From: Alphaproteobacteria bacterium HGW-Alphaproteobacteria-7
GTDB taxonomy: Bacteria > Pseudomonadota > Alphaproteobacteria > Sphingomonadales > Sphingomonadaceae
Direction: 5' to 3'
Assembly (NCBI GenBank): GCA_002842735.1
Contig: PHEB01000013.1
Location: 1 to 64,000, forward strand
DNA length: 64,000 nt
Position 1 is the first letter of the stretch. Every line of letters starts with the position of its first letter. The notes under the pieces were generated by a model that saw only the letters and a list, made by a program, of their open reading frames with translations, had not been told where the DNA came from and did no database searches. Shown piece by piece: positions 56,816 through 64,000 of the stretch. The translations under genes were made by a program, and so were the position numbers.

Positions 56816-57418
56816 ATGTTGTCCGGAGCCGCACGGCGGCTGACCGACAGGCAGCGCGCAGTGATAGAGCGCATTGATCGCCGCGTGCCAATCAAGGTTA
56901 TCGCGCAGGAGCTTGGCGTATCCGAAACCCGGATAAACCAGCATATCCGCGTGCTTAAAGACGTTTACGAGGCTGGCAGCCTGGGCGAGTTGGTCGAAAA
57001 TTATCGCGCCACGCGCGGGCCGGAATTGTCGCCAGAGGATCAGGGAAACGACCTAGGGGGCAGCCCTGATGCAGTTTTGCGTCCCCCCTTGAGCGAACCT
57101 GCATACACAAATAATCAGATTAACGCGGCGACGGATTTTCCTGATTTGGGCGGTCGGGATGACCCGGGCCAACTGGTTCTGAGCGACGCGATGCCCCTGA
57201 TTGATCAGGCGCCGTGGCTCAGACCGGGCGAACCGAGGGTGGTCCCCGGAGTGCTCGACGGTGAGCATGCCGTTCTGCTTCGCCTGGGAGCCATTGTGGG
57301 GATCGCATCAGGGATCCTTGCCGCCGTGGTGCTGACTGTGACCGCAGCCGTGGCCCTGAGCGATGCGATGAATGGCAAGGCGGCCGTCTCTGTGGAAAAT
57401 CCTCAAGTTGCCGGCTGA
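56816..57418 (+). CDS. Membrane-anchored LuxR-type HTH regulator
   Basis: Protein of 200 aa. The N-terminal 60 residues form a LuxR/GerE-type helix-turn-helix (RLTDRQRAVIERIDRRVPIK, VIAQELGVSETRINQHIRVL). A central Pro/Asp-rich linker of about 85 residues leads to one membrane helix near the C-terminus (RLGAIVGIASGILAAVVLTV). DNA-binding in the cytosol with a C-terminal anchor is the layout of ToxR/CadC-type one-component regulators but with a LuxR HTH and almost no periplasmic domain (about 15 residues), so it probably senses a membrane partner. RBS AAGGAGAG is strong. First gene of a five-gene cassette. Ligand unknown. Confidence 0.72.
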   Translation: MLSGAARRLTDRQRAVIERIDRRVPIKVIAQELGVSETRINQHIRVLKDVYEAGSLGELVENYRATRGPELSPEDQGNDLGGSPDAVLRPPLSEPAYTNNQINAATDFPDLGGRDDPGQLVLSDAMPLIDQAPWLRPGEPRVVPGVLDGEHAVLLRLGAIVGIASGILAAVVLTVTAAVALSDAMNGKAAVSVENPQVAG

Positions 57419-57443
57419 GCACCGGCGGCTGCGGAGTATCACG

Positions 57444-57800
57444 ATGAACGAACGTATCCTGTCCGACGCCCATCAATTGAAGAAACTGGTCCGCGAAGCC
57501 GAGGCGATTGCCGATGAATCGATCATTGCCATGGCCCGTTTGAAGCAGGCGATGCTGGCCGCGCGCCAGAACCCTGAAGTCGAAGTCCACACCGGCCAGC
57601 GCGCGCTGATGCGGCTGACCGAGGCTGAAAGTCAGGCCATGGCGATGTCCACCAATCTGCTGCGTGTCCACGATGAATTGAGCAAGGTTGCCCGCGTTCA
57701 CGCTGGCGGGGATGCCGGCCACGAGACGATTATTCCGGCGGAAGCGGTTGCCACTTCGACCGCGACCAATGCCTTGCGCCCGGAATCGGTCATCGCCTGA
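57444..57800 (+). CDS. Small helical protein of the HTH/RadC cassette
   Basis: Protein of 118 aa, almost all helical (ILSDAHQLKKLVREAEAIAD, ESIIAMARLKQAMLAARQNP, LMRLTEAESQAMAMSTNLLR), likely forming a helical hairpin or coiled coil. There is no signal peptide, Cys or recognised domain. GGAG precedes the ATG at 57444. It lies 25 bases after the HTH gene and 14 before the membrane gene, so it is in the same transcript. Function unknown; an adaptor between regulator and membrane partner is speculation. Confidence 0.6.
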   Translation: MNERILSDAHQLKKLVREAEAIADESIIAMARLKQAMLAARQNPEVEVHTGQRALMRLTEAESQAMAMSTNLLRVHDELSKVARVHAGGDAGHETIIPAEAVATSTATNALRPESVIA

Positions 57801-57814
57801 TTTGGCACCCCCTG

Positions 57815-58312
57815 ATGCTTGAGCTGTTCAACATCTATCGCGGCGATGCGCAACATATCGCCAGTGTCTTGCTGGCACTGGCGATATGGCGCTGGGGTGC
57901 GGCACCCGAACGCTGGCTGATTGTGATATTCATCGCCGCGATGGTGCTGCCCGTAAGAATTGCGGAATGGGCTGGAATTGGCGATCTGGTTTTTGGCCCG
58001 AACGCTGCACTCTATGTTGGCATCGACCTGCTGGCGGGCATCGGGTTCGTGGCAGTGGCGCTGAAAGCCAACCGCAATTACCCATTGTGGATCGCCGGCT
58101 TCCAGCTGGTCGCGATCAGCGCACATGCAGTCAAAGGGCTGGTCGATACGGTGTCTCCGATCGCGTATCTGATCCTCGCCAGCGGCCCATCCTATTGCCA
58201 GCTGGCACTGATATTTGCCGGGTTCGCCCGCCATGTCACCCGAACGCGCCAGTTCGGCCCCTATCGCGATTGGCGCTCATCGACGCCCGGTGCGCAGTGG
58301 CCAAGCCTGTGA
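57815..58312 (+). CDS. Multi-pass membrane protein of the HTH/RadC cassette
   Basis: Protein of 165 aa with four or five hydrophobic segments (IASVLLALAIWRWG, WLIVIFIAAMVLPVRI, ALYVGIDLLAGIGFVAVAL, YPLWIAGFQLVAISAHAVK, IAYLILASGPSYCQLALIFA). No signature is recognised. It could be the sensor for the membrane-anchored HTH protein encoded two genes earlier. The RBS is weak, suggesting coupling to the upstream gene. Confidence 0.6.
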   Translation: MLELFNIYRGDAQHIASVLLALAIWRWGAAPERWLIVIFIAAMVLPVRIAEWAGIGDLVFGPNAALYVGIDLLAGIGFVAVALKANRNYPLWIAGFQLVAISAHAVKGLVDTVSPIAYLILASGPSYCQLALIFAGFARHVTRTRQFGPYRDWRSSTPGAQWPSL

Positions 58313-58370
58313 TTGCGCCAGGGATGTCGATGCCAGATCCTTTCGCCGCGCAGGCGGAACTGCGGGCACC

Positions 58371-58793
58371 ATGGTGATGCTGGCACCCCCACCCGCGCAT
58401 GACCATGCATCATCGCACGAGCAGCGCACCTCGGCGATGGTCAACTATTTGCGCAGTGTGGTGTTGACGCCGCCTGCCCTGCACGAACGCGGCCATGCGA
58501 TCTTTGTGGATGCGCAGCGCGCCTTTCTGGGCGATGCGGCCTTTGGCATGGGCAGCCTCGGCACATTGCACCTGCGGATGCGGGCGCTGTTTGGCGAGGC
58601 TTTGCGGCTGGGCGCATCGGGCCTCATCCTCGCGCATAATCACCCTTCGGGACAGTGCCAGCCAAGCGGCTCTGATCTGACCGCCACACGGCAATTGCAG
58701 GATGTCGCCCGCGCGCTCGATATCACGCTGATCGATCATCTCATTTTCACCAACAGGGCAGTCTATTCGATGCGCGCAGGGGGGCTGCTGTGA
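58371..58793 (+). CDS. RadC-family JAB/MPN (JAMM) domain protein
   Basis: Protein of 140 aa corresponding to the C-terminal metalloprotease-like half of RadC, without the N-terminal helix-hairpin-helix. The JAMM ligands are visible in ILAHNHPSGQCQPSGSDLTA (His-x-His and Asp); an upstream Glu lies in RALFGEALRLGASG. FTNRAVYSMRAGGLL is the usual RadC-type C-terminus. A start at Met23 (MVNYLRSVV) is also possible. JAMM domains remove ubiquitin-like or other C-terminal tags or are structural; RadC's function is unsettled. No E1/E2-like partner is adjacent. Confidence 0.8.
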   Translation: MVMLAPPPAHDHASSHEQRTSAMVNYLRSVVLTPPALHERGHAIFVDAQRAFLGDAAFGMGSLGTLHLRMRALFGEALRLGASGLILAHNHPSGQCQPSGSDLTATRQLQDVARALDITLIDHLIFTNRAVYSMRAGGLL

Positions 58794-58954
58794 ACGCCAT
58801 CCTGTCTGCAAGCCGGTTTCAACGCAGCGACGAGATGATCCCGCAGTTGCGCGAAGCAGCGGACATGACGCTTGATCATCACGGATACTCTAAACCGGGG
58901 CAAGTCTGGACTTGGGGCAGCGGATCGGTCAATCTGCCGTCCGCAAACCAGTGA
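58790..58954 (+). CDS. 54-codon microgene coupled to the RadC-family gene
   Basis: A GTG start overlapping the RadC stop (GTGA) opens a 54-codon frame ending TGA at 58952. The predicted peptide begins MNAILSASRFQRSDEMIPQL and ends VWTWGSGSVNLPSANQ. Overlapping stop/start placement and the absence of other features up to the next RBS at about 58960 support it as the last gene of the cassette. No family recognised. It reads as an ordinary soluble peptide. Confidence 0.5.
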   Translation: MNAILSASRFQRSDEMIPQLREAADMTLDHHGYSKPGQVWTWGSGSVNLPSANQ

Positions 58955-58973
58955 TTTAAGGAAGCCTGATCCG

Positions 58974-59792
58974 ATGCCTGCCACCGCCTCCATGACCGCC
59001 AACGACAGGGTTTCCATTGCGCTGGGGGAAGACGGCGTCGCGCTGGTGCGCCTCAACCGCCCTGACAAAATGAACGCGCTTGACCCTGAAATGTTCGCAC
59101 GCATCATCGAAGCGGGCAGCGCATTGCAGCGCATGAAGGGCCTGCGCGTGGTGGTGCTTTGCGGTGAAGGCCGGGCGTTCTGCGCCGGGCTTGATCTTGC
59201 CAGCTTCACCCGCACGCCAAGCGAGGACGAGCCGTCGCTGACCGAGCGGACATACGGCAATGCCAACAAGTTCCAGCAGGTGTCGATGCAGTGGCGCAAA
59301 CTGCCGGTGCCGGTGATCGCGGCGGTGCACGGGGTGTGTTTCGGCGGCGGATTGGCGATCGCCAGCGGCGCGGACATCCGTATCATCCATCCGGAAACGC
59401 GGATGTCGATCATGGAAATGAAGTGGGGGCTGGTGCCCGACATGGGCGGCTATGCGCTCTGGCGCGGGCTGGTGCGCGATGATGTGCTGCGCGAACTCAT
59501 CTACACCAACCGCGAATTTTTGGGGGCGGAGGCGCAGGCGCTCGGCCTTGCGACCCATGTCGATGAAAGCCCACTCAACCGCGCGCTGGCCATCGCGCGC
59601 GAGATTGCCAATCGCAATCCCCACGCAATCCGCGCGGCCAAGCGGCTGCATGCGGGCATGATCGATCGCGATACCAATGCCATTCTGCTTGAAGAAAGCA
59701 TCGAACAGCACGGCATCATGCGCAGCCGCAACCAGGTCGAAGCGGTGATGGCGGCGATGCAGAAGCGCAAGCCGGATTTCGAGGATTTGTAA
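58974..59792 (+). CDS. Crotonase/enoyl-CoA hydratase family protein
   Basis: Crotonase-fold protein of 272 aa. Oxyanion loops are LCGEGRAFCAGLDLASFTR and VHGVCFGGGLAIASGADIRI, followed by MSIMEMKWGLVPDMGGYALW, where the family carries its catalytic acids; the first acidic position is a Met-Glu-Met variant, so hydratase, isomerase or hydrolase activity cannot be distinguished. The ATG at 58974 follows AAGGAAG. Convergent with a thioesterase gene 11 bases away, consistent with acyl-CoA metabolism. Confidence 0.88.
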   Translation: MPATASMTANDRVSIALGEDGVALVRLNRPDKMNALDPEMFARIIEAGSALQRMKGLRVVVLCGEGRAFCAGLDLASFTRTPSEDEPSLTERTYGNANKFQQVSMQWRKLPVPVIAAVHGVCFGGGLAIASGADIRIIHPETRMSIMEMKWGLVPDMGGYALWRGLVRDDVLRELIYTNREFLGAEAQALGLATHVDESPLNRALAIAREIANRNPHAIRAAKRLHAGMIDRDTNAILLEESIEQHGIMRSRNQVEAVMAAMQKRKPDFEDL

Positions 59793-59803
59793 GCGGCACG
59801 CGC

Positions 59804-60583
59804 TTACCCGAACACCGCCACGCACTGAACCCCGTCGAGCACCTGCCGCCCGTCCGCATCCCACATTCGCAGCCGTTCGGATGAATAGCCGCTATCGGCG
59901 TGTTGGCTGGCGTTTTCGGCCAGATACCACCCGCCGGGGGAGCGGGTTTCGGGGTCGAGCACATTGAACGACCAGTTGATCGAACTGATCGGGCCAATCC
60001 GACGCATCGCCCGCATCGCGCCCGGCGGCATGACGTCGCCCATCAGCACCAGTTTGGACACCGGATCGAGATCGTGCTGTTCGGTCAGCCGCGCCCAGCG
60101 GCGCACGGTCGCGCCGTGATCTGCGCCTTTGACCTGACCATAGCGCAGTTCGAAATTGTTCTGGACGAAGCTTGGCCCCAGCCCGCCCATCGCCACATCG
60201 TTGGCGTCCGGTGCGCCAGGCCAGTCTTCGGGCGGATCGGCGGGGCGCAGCGCATTCGCTTCGCGGCCTTCGCCAAACAGCCAGAAGGCCGAAAGCGCCA
60301 CCTTGCCATCGTACAGGATCTCGCTGCGCACCTGCGTAACGTTGCGTCCCTGCCGGATAATTTCGGCGGTTAGGGCAATGTCTTCGCCCACCGGCGCGAC
60401 AAATGCGACCTGCGCGGCGCGCAGCGGCGGCAAGCCGGTAAAGGCGCGCGCCGCCATCGTATAGGCCACCAGCGCCGATGCCCCGCCATACAGCGTGCGC
60501 CCCTGCATCCAGTCGGCGGCATGGGCAAGGCGGGCCGGGCCGGGCTGGCCGGTGATGGGTTCAAGCAGGCTGGCAATGGTCAT
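59804..60583 (-). CDS. Acyl-CoA thioesterase family protein
   Basis: Double-hotdog thioesterase-like protein of 259 aa (TesB/4HBT_3 type). The N-terminal hotdog has RTLYGGASALVAYTMAARAF and PPLRAAQVAFVAPVGEDIAL, and the second half VSKLVLMGDVMPPGAMRAM with INWSFNVLDPETRSPGGWYLAE. It would hydrolyse acyl-CoA thioesters. The start at 60583 gives the family N-terminus (SLLEPITGQPGPARLAHAAD); the longer frame to 60658 is not needed. Confidence 0.85.
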   Translation of the reverse strand: MTIASLLEPITGQPGPARLAHAADWMQGRTLYGGASALVAYTMAARAFTGLPPLRAAQVAFVAPVGEDIALTAEIIRQGRNVTQVRSEILYDGKVALSAFWLFGEGREANALRPADPPEDWPGAPDANDVAMGGLGPSFVQNNFELRYGQVKGADHGATVRRWARLTEQHDLDPVSKLVLMGDVMPPGAMRAMRRIGPISSINWSFNVLDPETRSPGGWYLAENASQHADSGYSSERLRMWDADGRQVLDGVQCVAVFG

Positions 60584-60733
60584 GCGCGCTGCTTTGCCGT
60601 GCGGTTTGCGTGGCGTCCAGATTGACGTTGCGTCAACCGAACCCCCAAGCCTTGCCACGAAACACAGATTGCCAAGCCCGCAGCGAATCGCTAGTGCGCG
60701 CGCTCTGTTCGGGAAGCATGCCCCGGATGGCTC

Positions 60734-60807
60734 GGCCCGATGGCGGAGTGGTTACGCAGAGGACTGCAAATCCTTGCACGCCGGTTCGATTCCGGCTCGG
60801 GCCTCCA
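60734..60807 (+). tRNA. tRNA-Cys (anticodon GCA)
   Basis: Acceptor GGCCCGA / TCGGGCC, anticodon stem GAGGA / TCCTT with loop containing GCA, T arm GCCGG-TTCGATT-CCGGC, discriminator T and encoded CCA. 74 bases. Confidence 0.93.
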
Positions 60808-60857
60808 CCTTTGCATTGCGCGCATTGCCCCCCGGAATTAGGGCGGTGAGCACAAGT

Positions 60858-60933
60858 GCCGCCTTAGCTCAGTTGGTAGAGCATCGCATTCGTAATGCGG
60901 GGGTCACAGGTTCGAGTCCTGTAGGCGGCACCA
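60858..60933 (+). tRNA. tRNA-Thr (anticodon CGT)
   Basis: Acceptor GCCGCCT / AGGCGGC, D arm with AGCTCAGTTGGTAGAGC, anticodon stem CGCAT / ATGCG around TCGTA giving anticodon CGT, T arm CAGGTTCGAGTCCTG, discriminator A and encoded CCA. 76 bases, 50 bases after tRNA-Cys. Confidence 0.93.
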
Positions 60934-61284
60934 TTTCATCAAATAAAAACAACATCTTGTCTTGAACGGGACGGTTGCCAAGCCGCCCTGTGGTAACGCA
61001 TTGATTCCGGACGAAGCCGCGCGGCGCTGCAATTCTCTTCGCAGCAACGGGCGTGCACTTATGGTTTACAGCCCCCTATAATCGGCGCATTTATTCGCCA
61101 TGCCTGTCGGCAGTGTGGTTTTCCCGACAGACAAGGGCTGTGATGGGCCGGAACGCGCGTTGCGTCTGGCAAGATCGACAAGACACCCATCCGGCGATCG
61201 GTTCGCAAAAGCAATGCGCGGCTTGCCCGGCAACCCTTGCGGGCTGGCGCGTCGTCGATCGCTCCAAGGGTCGGGGGAAATCAT
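60934..61284. other. 351-bp gap between tRNA-Thr and the unknown gene
   Basis: No gene is convincing here. An open frame at 61053-61331 overlaps the next gene and lacks an RBS. The stretch 61060-61095 is locally A/T-rich (tttacagccccctataatcg) and may hold the promoter for 61285. No terminator with a T-run and no direct repeat of the tRNA 3' ends was seen. Confidence 0.5.
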
Positions 61285-61926
61285 ATGCCGACAATGACGG
61301 AAAAAGACTTGCAGGCGAAGGATTCGCTTAAAGACAGGTCGATCACCATAACGGTCTCACCGGTGCTCAACTGGATCGACCCCATCAAACCCACGATCGA
61401 GACCAGTTCGATCGGGTTTGCAGTAACAGCCAGCGATCCTCCGGGAACGGCGACGGTCGATACTTCGGGATCGGTCAATATCTCGCAGATGCCCGCCGAT
61501 CCGGGTTTTGATGAGAACATCGACATCACCTTGCTGCTCGATACCAGCACCATGCGGGATGCGAATGGCAACCTGCTGACGGGCAACAACACGCCGCGCT
61601 GGGCAAAATCTGATGAAGGCACGACCTACACCGATGGCAAGGGCAAGACGCAGCACTGCGGATATGGCTGGTTCTGCCAGATCACGGACATGGGCCCTCC
61701 GCTTCAGTATCAGGCCCTGCCGCCGATCAGCATCGACAAGATGGCCTTCAAGCGCAAGGATGGCCTCAATCTGGTCATCGAAGACAAGTCCGATGACGGC
61801 AGTCCGCCCTATGCGTTCAAGTTCGGCTTCGTTCTACCTGGTCAATACAACGGCTATTTCATCAGCATCGACCCGGTAATCAGCACCAAGTCTACTCGCA
61901 CCAGCAGCTTCATGCTGAAGGACTAG
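61285..61926 (+). CDS. Unknown beta-rich protein beside the TIR gene
   Basis: Protein of 213 aa with GGGGGAAA before the ATG at 61285. There is no signal peptide or membrane helix. It is rich in Thr, Ser, Asp and Pro, with strand-like alternation (SITITVSPVLNWIDPIKPTI, IGFAVTASDPPGTATVD, FGFVLPGQYNGYFISIDPVI), as in a beta-sandwich. Two Cys occur in HCGYGWFCQ. No family recognised. Its stop overlaps the stop of the TIR-TPR gene on the other strand (shared CTAG), so the genes are tightly convergent. Confidence 0.7.
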   Translation: MPTMTEKDLQAKDSLKDRSITITVSPVLNWIDPIKPTIETSSIGFAVTASDPPGTATVDTSGSVNISQMPADPGFDENIDITLLLDTSTMRDANGNLLTGNNTPRWAKSDEGTTYTDGKGKTQHCGYGWFCQITDMGPPLQYQALPPISIDKMAFKRKDGLNLVIEDKSDDGSPPYAFKFGFVLPGQYNGYFISIDPVISTKSTRTSSFMLKD

Positions 61927-63968
61927 CGCGATCGTTCGGCAAGATAGGCGGGGTGACGAAAGCCCCGCCTGTCGAGCCTTTCGCTGATTGCGGCCGCCTG
62001 CTCGGCAAGCCCCAGCCGCTTCGACAGCCGGAAACGATCCAGGTCGGTCCCGCCATATTCGGGCAGGAGGTTCAGCGCGGTGGTCCAATGTGACCGGGCG
62101 CTGTCCGTCCGCTTCAGTCTGGCATCGATATCGCCGGCCAGCAGCAACACGGCGATGCGATCCTTGTCTTCCAGATCGAGCCCCAGCGCCTTGTTTATGA
62201 GTGCGGCTGCGCGCGCCGTATCGCCTGCGGCCAGCGCAAAGCGCGAGCGGGTGCTGAGCTCGCGGCTGTGGAGGTAGCCAGACCAGGCGGAGTTCTTGGG
62301 ATCTTTGGCGATCATCCGGCCGAGCAACGCGGCCGCAGAATCCAGCATCGCGCGGCTTTCCGCCGTCCGCCCGGCATAGGCGAGAATCTGCGTTAGATCA
62401 AGCCGCCCGCCAACCTCGCTATGCTGCCAATCGGTATTGGCCGGTTCCAGCCGCCGCATCTCCGCATTGAGCGCGATGGCCCGCTCGTAGGACTGGATCG
62501 CCTCGTCAAGCTGACCGAGGTGGAGCTGCTGGTCTCCGGCGAATTGAAGCGCGATTGACAGGCGATTCTTGGCCATCGCATCGGCCCCATCGCGCCGCAG
62601 CACCTCTTCATAGACCGCAATCTCGCGCTGGTGCAGCGTCAGCGCCTGCTGTTCCTTGCCCAGTCCCTTGTTCGCCATCCCGAGCCAGTTGATATTCGTC
62701 CCGATTTCGACCTGCCGCCCGGCATCGTAGGGCTCGGCCCGCGCGACCGTCTCGATCCGCTTCAGCCCACGCGCAAAGGCCTGTTCGGCCTCGGCATAAC
62801 GCCCTTGTTCGATGTACATCACGCCAAGATTGGTCTCGGCATAGCTGCCTTCCATCTGCCACTTCGGGTTCTCTGGATCGAGTGCGATCAGCCGGTCGGC
62901 AAGGCGTTTGTATTCGCGATACTGGGCTTCGGCAGCTTTCAACTCACCCCGGTTATAGGCGATGTAACCGACCCAGAATACGCTTTGCGCGTGGTCGAAA
63001 ACGCGCTGTTGGTTGTCGGGATCGCGCGCCAGCTGTTCCTGCGTCGTGGCCGCGGCCTGCCGGAAAGCACGCAGGGCATCGTCGCTGTCCCCGCGAATAT
63101 TGCTGATCTCGCCCACCAGCAGCAGCGCTCGTGCGCGGCGGCCGAGCGAATCCTTGTCAAGATCGCCGAGCTTCTGCTTCGCGTAGTAATCGAGCGCACG
63201 CGTGCCGACCACGTCGAGCGCATCAAGCCGTCCGACTGGTTCGAGCCTGTCACGCAGGTCAGTGAGCATGAATTCGACCAGCCCATCAGCCTCGTTGCGC
63301 TGGAATTCGGCCTCCATGCGCGCCTGCACCGCAACCCACGCCAGCCCGCTCATCACAGTCGCCAGCGCCAGTGATGCTGATACAACAATGCGGGTGCGGG
63401 TGGTGCGACGGCGTTCGTCGCGGTTGACCAGCTCGCCCAGCCCCACGCCCAGCATCGCAGCGGCAAGTTTCAGGATGGCCCGCCGCTTGCCATCGCCGCT
63501 GATCCGCGCATCGGCGGCCAGTGGCGCATCGGCGAGGCTGTCGCCAATCGTAAGGTCGGAATTGACGCCATGAGTCAGCGCTATTGGGAAGCATTCGGCA
63601 TCGGCGTTGCCGGGTTCGCCATCGACGATTAGGGCAAGCACTTTGTCCGGATCGCGGTGTGCCTTGAAGAAGGCAATTTCCCGGTCGACCCAACGCGATT
63701 GCGCTGAATTGGACGAACACACGACTATCAGGAATTCCGAAGCGAGCAGCGCCTTTTCCACCGCGTCGCCGATGCTTGCCCCTGCGGCTTCTTCCTCGCG
63801 GTCCTTGAAAATGGGATTGAGGCGGGCGGGCACCTTGCCAAGTGCACCATTCTTGCCAACCAGTGCGGCTGGCGTGCGATAAGTTTCCAGCCTGTGATGC
63901 AGCCAGTTGCCCCATTTGGCGTCGGACCAACTATAGCTGATAAAGGCGCGGTAACGGTATTCGCTCAC
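61923..63968 (-). CDS. TIR domain, membrane helix and TPR-repeat protein
   Basis: Protein of 681 aa from GTG 63968 (preceded by GGGGGGAG; a GTG at 63980 adds four residues). Residues 3-135 are a TIR domain: YRAFISYSWSDAKWGNWLHH, EFLIVVCSSNSAQSRWVDRE with the Glu (about residue 97) that is catalytic in NAD-cleaving TIRs. One membrane helix lies near 194-215. Residues 250-680 are helical repeats of TPR type (SYAETNLGVMYIEQGRYAEA, AIQSYERAIALNAEMRRLEP). TIR proteins with C-terminal repeats act in signalling or anti-phage NAD depletion; membrane anchoring is unusual. Located after two tRNAs. Confidence 0.85.
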   Translation of the reverse strand: MSEYRYRAFISYSWSDAKWGNWLHHRLETYRTPAALVGKNGALGKVPARLNPIFKDREEEAAGASIGDAVEKALLASEFLIVVCSSNSAQSRWVDREIAFFKAHRDPDKVLALIVDGEPGNADAECFPIALTHGVNSDLTIGDSLADAPLAADARISGDGKRRAILKLAAAMLGVGLGELVNRDERRRTTRTRIVVSASLALATVMSGLAWVAVQARMEAEFQRNEADGLVEFMLTDLRDRLEPVGRLDALDVVGTRALDYYAKQKLGDLDKDSLGRRARALLLVGEISNIRGDSDDALRAFRQAAATTQEQLARDPDNQQRVFDHAQSVFWVGYIAYNRGELKAAEAQYREYKRLADRLIALDPENPKWQMEGSYAETNLGVMYIEQGRYAEAEQAFARGLKRIETVARAEPYDAGRQVEIGTNINWLGMANKGLGKEQQALTLHQREIAVYEEVLRRDGADAMAKNRLSIALQFAGDQQLHLGQLDEAIQSYERAIALNAEMRRLEPANTDWQHSEVGGRLDLTQILAYAGRTAESRAMLDSAAALLGRMIAKDPKNSAWSGYLHSRELSTRSRFALAAGDTARAAALINKALGLDLEDKDRIAVLLLAGDIDARLKRTDSARSHWTTALNLLPEYGGTDLDRFRLSKRLGLAEQAAAISERLDRRGFRHPAYLAERSR

Positions 63969-64000
63969 GGCTCCCCCCACCGTTCGAACAATGTCGTCCT

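Noticed and set aside
61053..61331. 92-aa ORF between tRNA-Thr and the unknown gene
   Set aside because: Overlaps the better-supported gene at 61285, no RBS, composition unlike the neighbours.

Overview
The window is a GC-rich chromosomal stretch from an alphaproteobacterium, most likely order Sphingomonadales (Erythrobacteraceae-like). This is inferred from the gene repertoire: a class I PHA synthase with a phasin, a PEP-CTERM-like surface protein, a CycM-type membrane cytochrome c, the MoxR/DUF58/SpoIIM/RDD cluster, and palindromic intergenic repeats. Two perfect 16-bp parS sites (TGTTTCACGTGAAACA at 1511-1526 and 40443-40458) point to an origin-proximal chromosomal location. No phage, plasmid, insertion sequence or CRISPR array was seen.

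Layout. 1-290: non-coding, with two strong hairpins. 291-7235: acyl-CoA and tyrosine catabolism, with an acyl-CoA dehydrogenase and a crotonase on the minus strand, and two thiolases, HPPD (hppD) and a VOC protein on the plus strand. 7318-8440: an SPFH protein followed by an Arc-like ribbon-helix-helix protein, with a 28-bp palindrome in front. 8632-10833: katG. 11051-15762: aroC, ruvA and ruvB. ruvA and ruvB are separated by a DsrE-like protein, a GIY-YIG gene inside an inverted-repeat-bounded element, and an exported protein of unusual composition. 15976-17310: a poly-serine protein with a PEP-CTERM-like tail. 17397-20556: acnA and a rhodanese lipoprotein. 20686-25546: a DMT transporter, two convergent L,D-transpeptidase-fold proteins, a histone-deacetylase-like amidohydrolase and MntP. 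25560-28759: a thioredoxin-like protein, ispG, an SDR and a GNAT. 28834-29904: an isoaspartyl peptidase/asparaginase. 30141-36448: a six-gene, tightly overlapping MoxR operon. 36510-42373: pheA, cytochrome c, rlmE, ppx/gppA, tRNA-Gln, a LOG-family protein and thiD. 42501-43413: REPIN-like repeats and two small zinc-binding proteins. 43423-46853: glmM, a dicarboxylate symporter and sodB. 46920-52310: a GNAT-like protein, a desaturase, lptG/lptF and clpS. 52489-55334: phasin and phaC. 55494-56693: an AlaC-type aminotransferase. 56816-58954: a five-gene cassette of a membrane-anchored LuxR-type HTH protein, a small helical protein, a multi-pass membrane protein, a RadC/JAMM protein and a coupled 54-codon microgene. 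58974-60583: a crotonase and a thioesterase. 60734-60933: tRNA-Cys and tRNA-Thr. 61285-63968: an unknown protein convergent with a TIR-TM-TPR protein.

Most of the window is housekeeping. The likeliest places for undescribed biology are the HTH/membrane/RadC cassette (56816-58954), the TIR-TPR locus beside two tRNAs (61285-63968), the inverted-repeat-bounded GIY-YIG element splitting ruvAB (13585-14058), and a phasin gene with a second, well-placed internal start that would give forms with and without a histone-like tail (52489-53298). All functional calls come from reading motifs; no database search was run.
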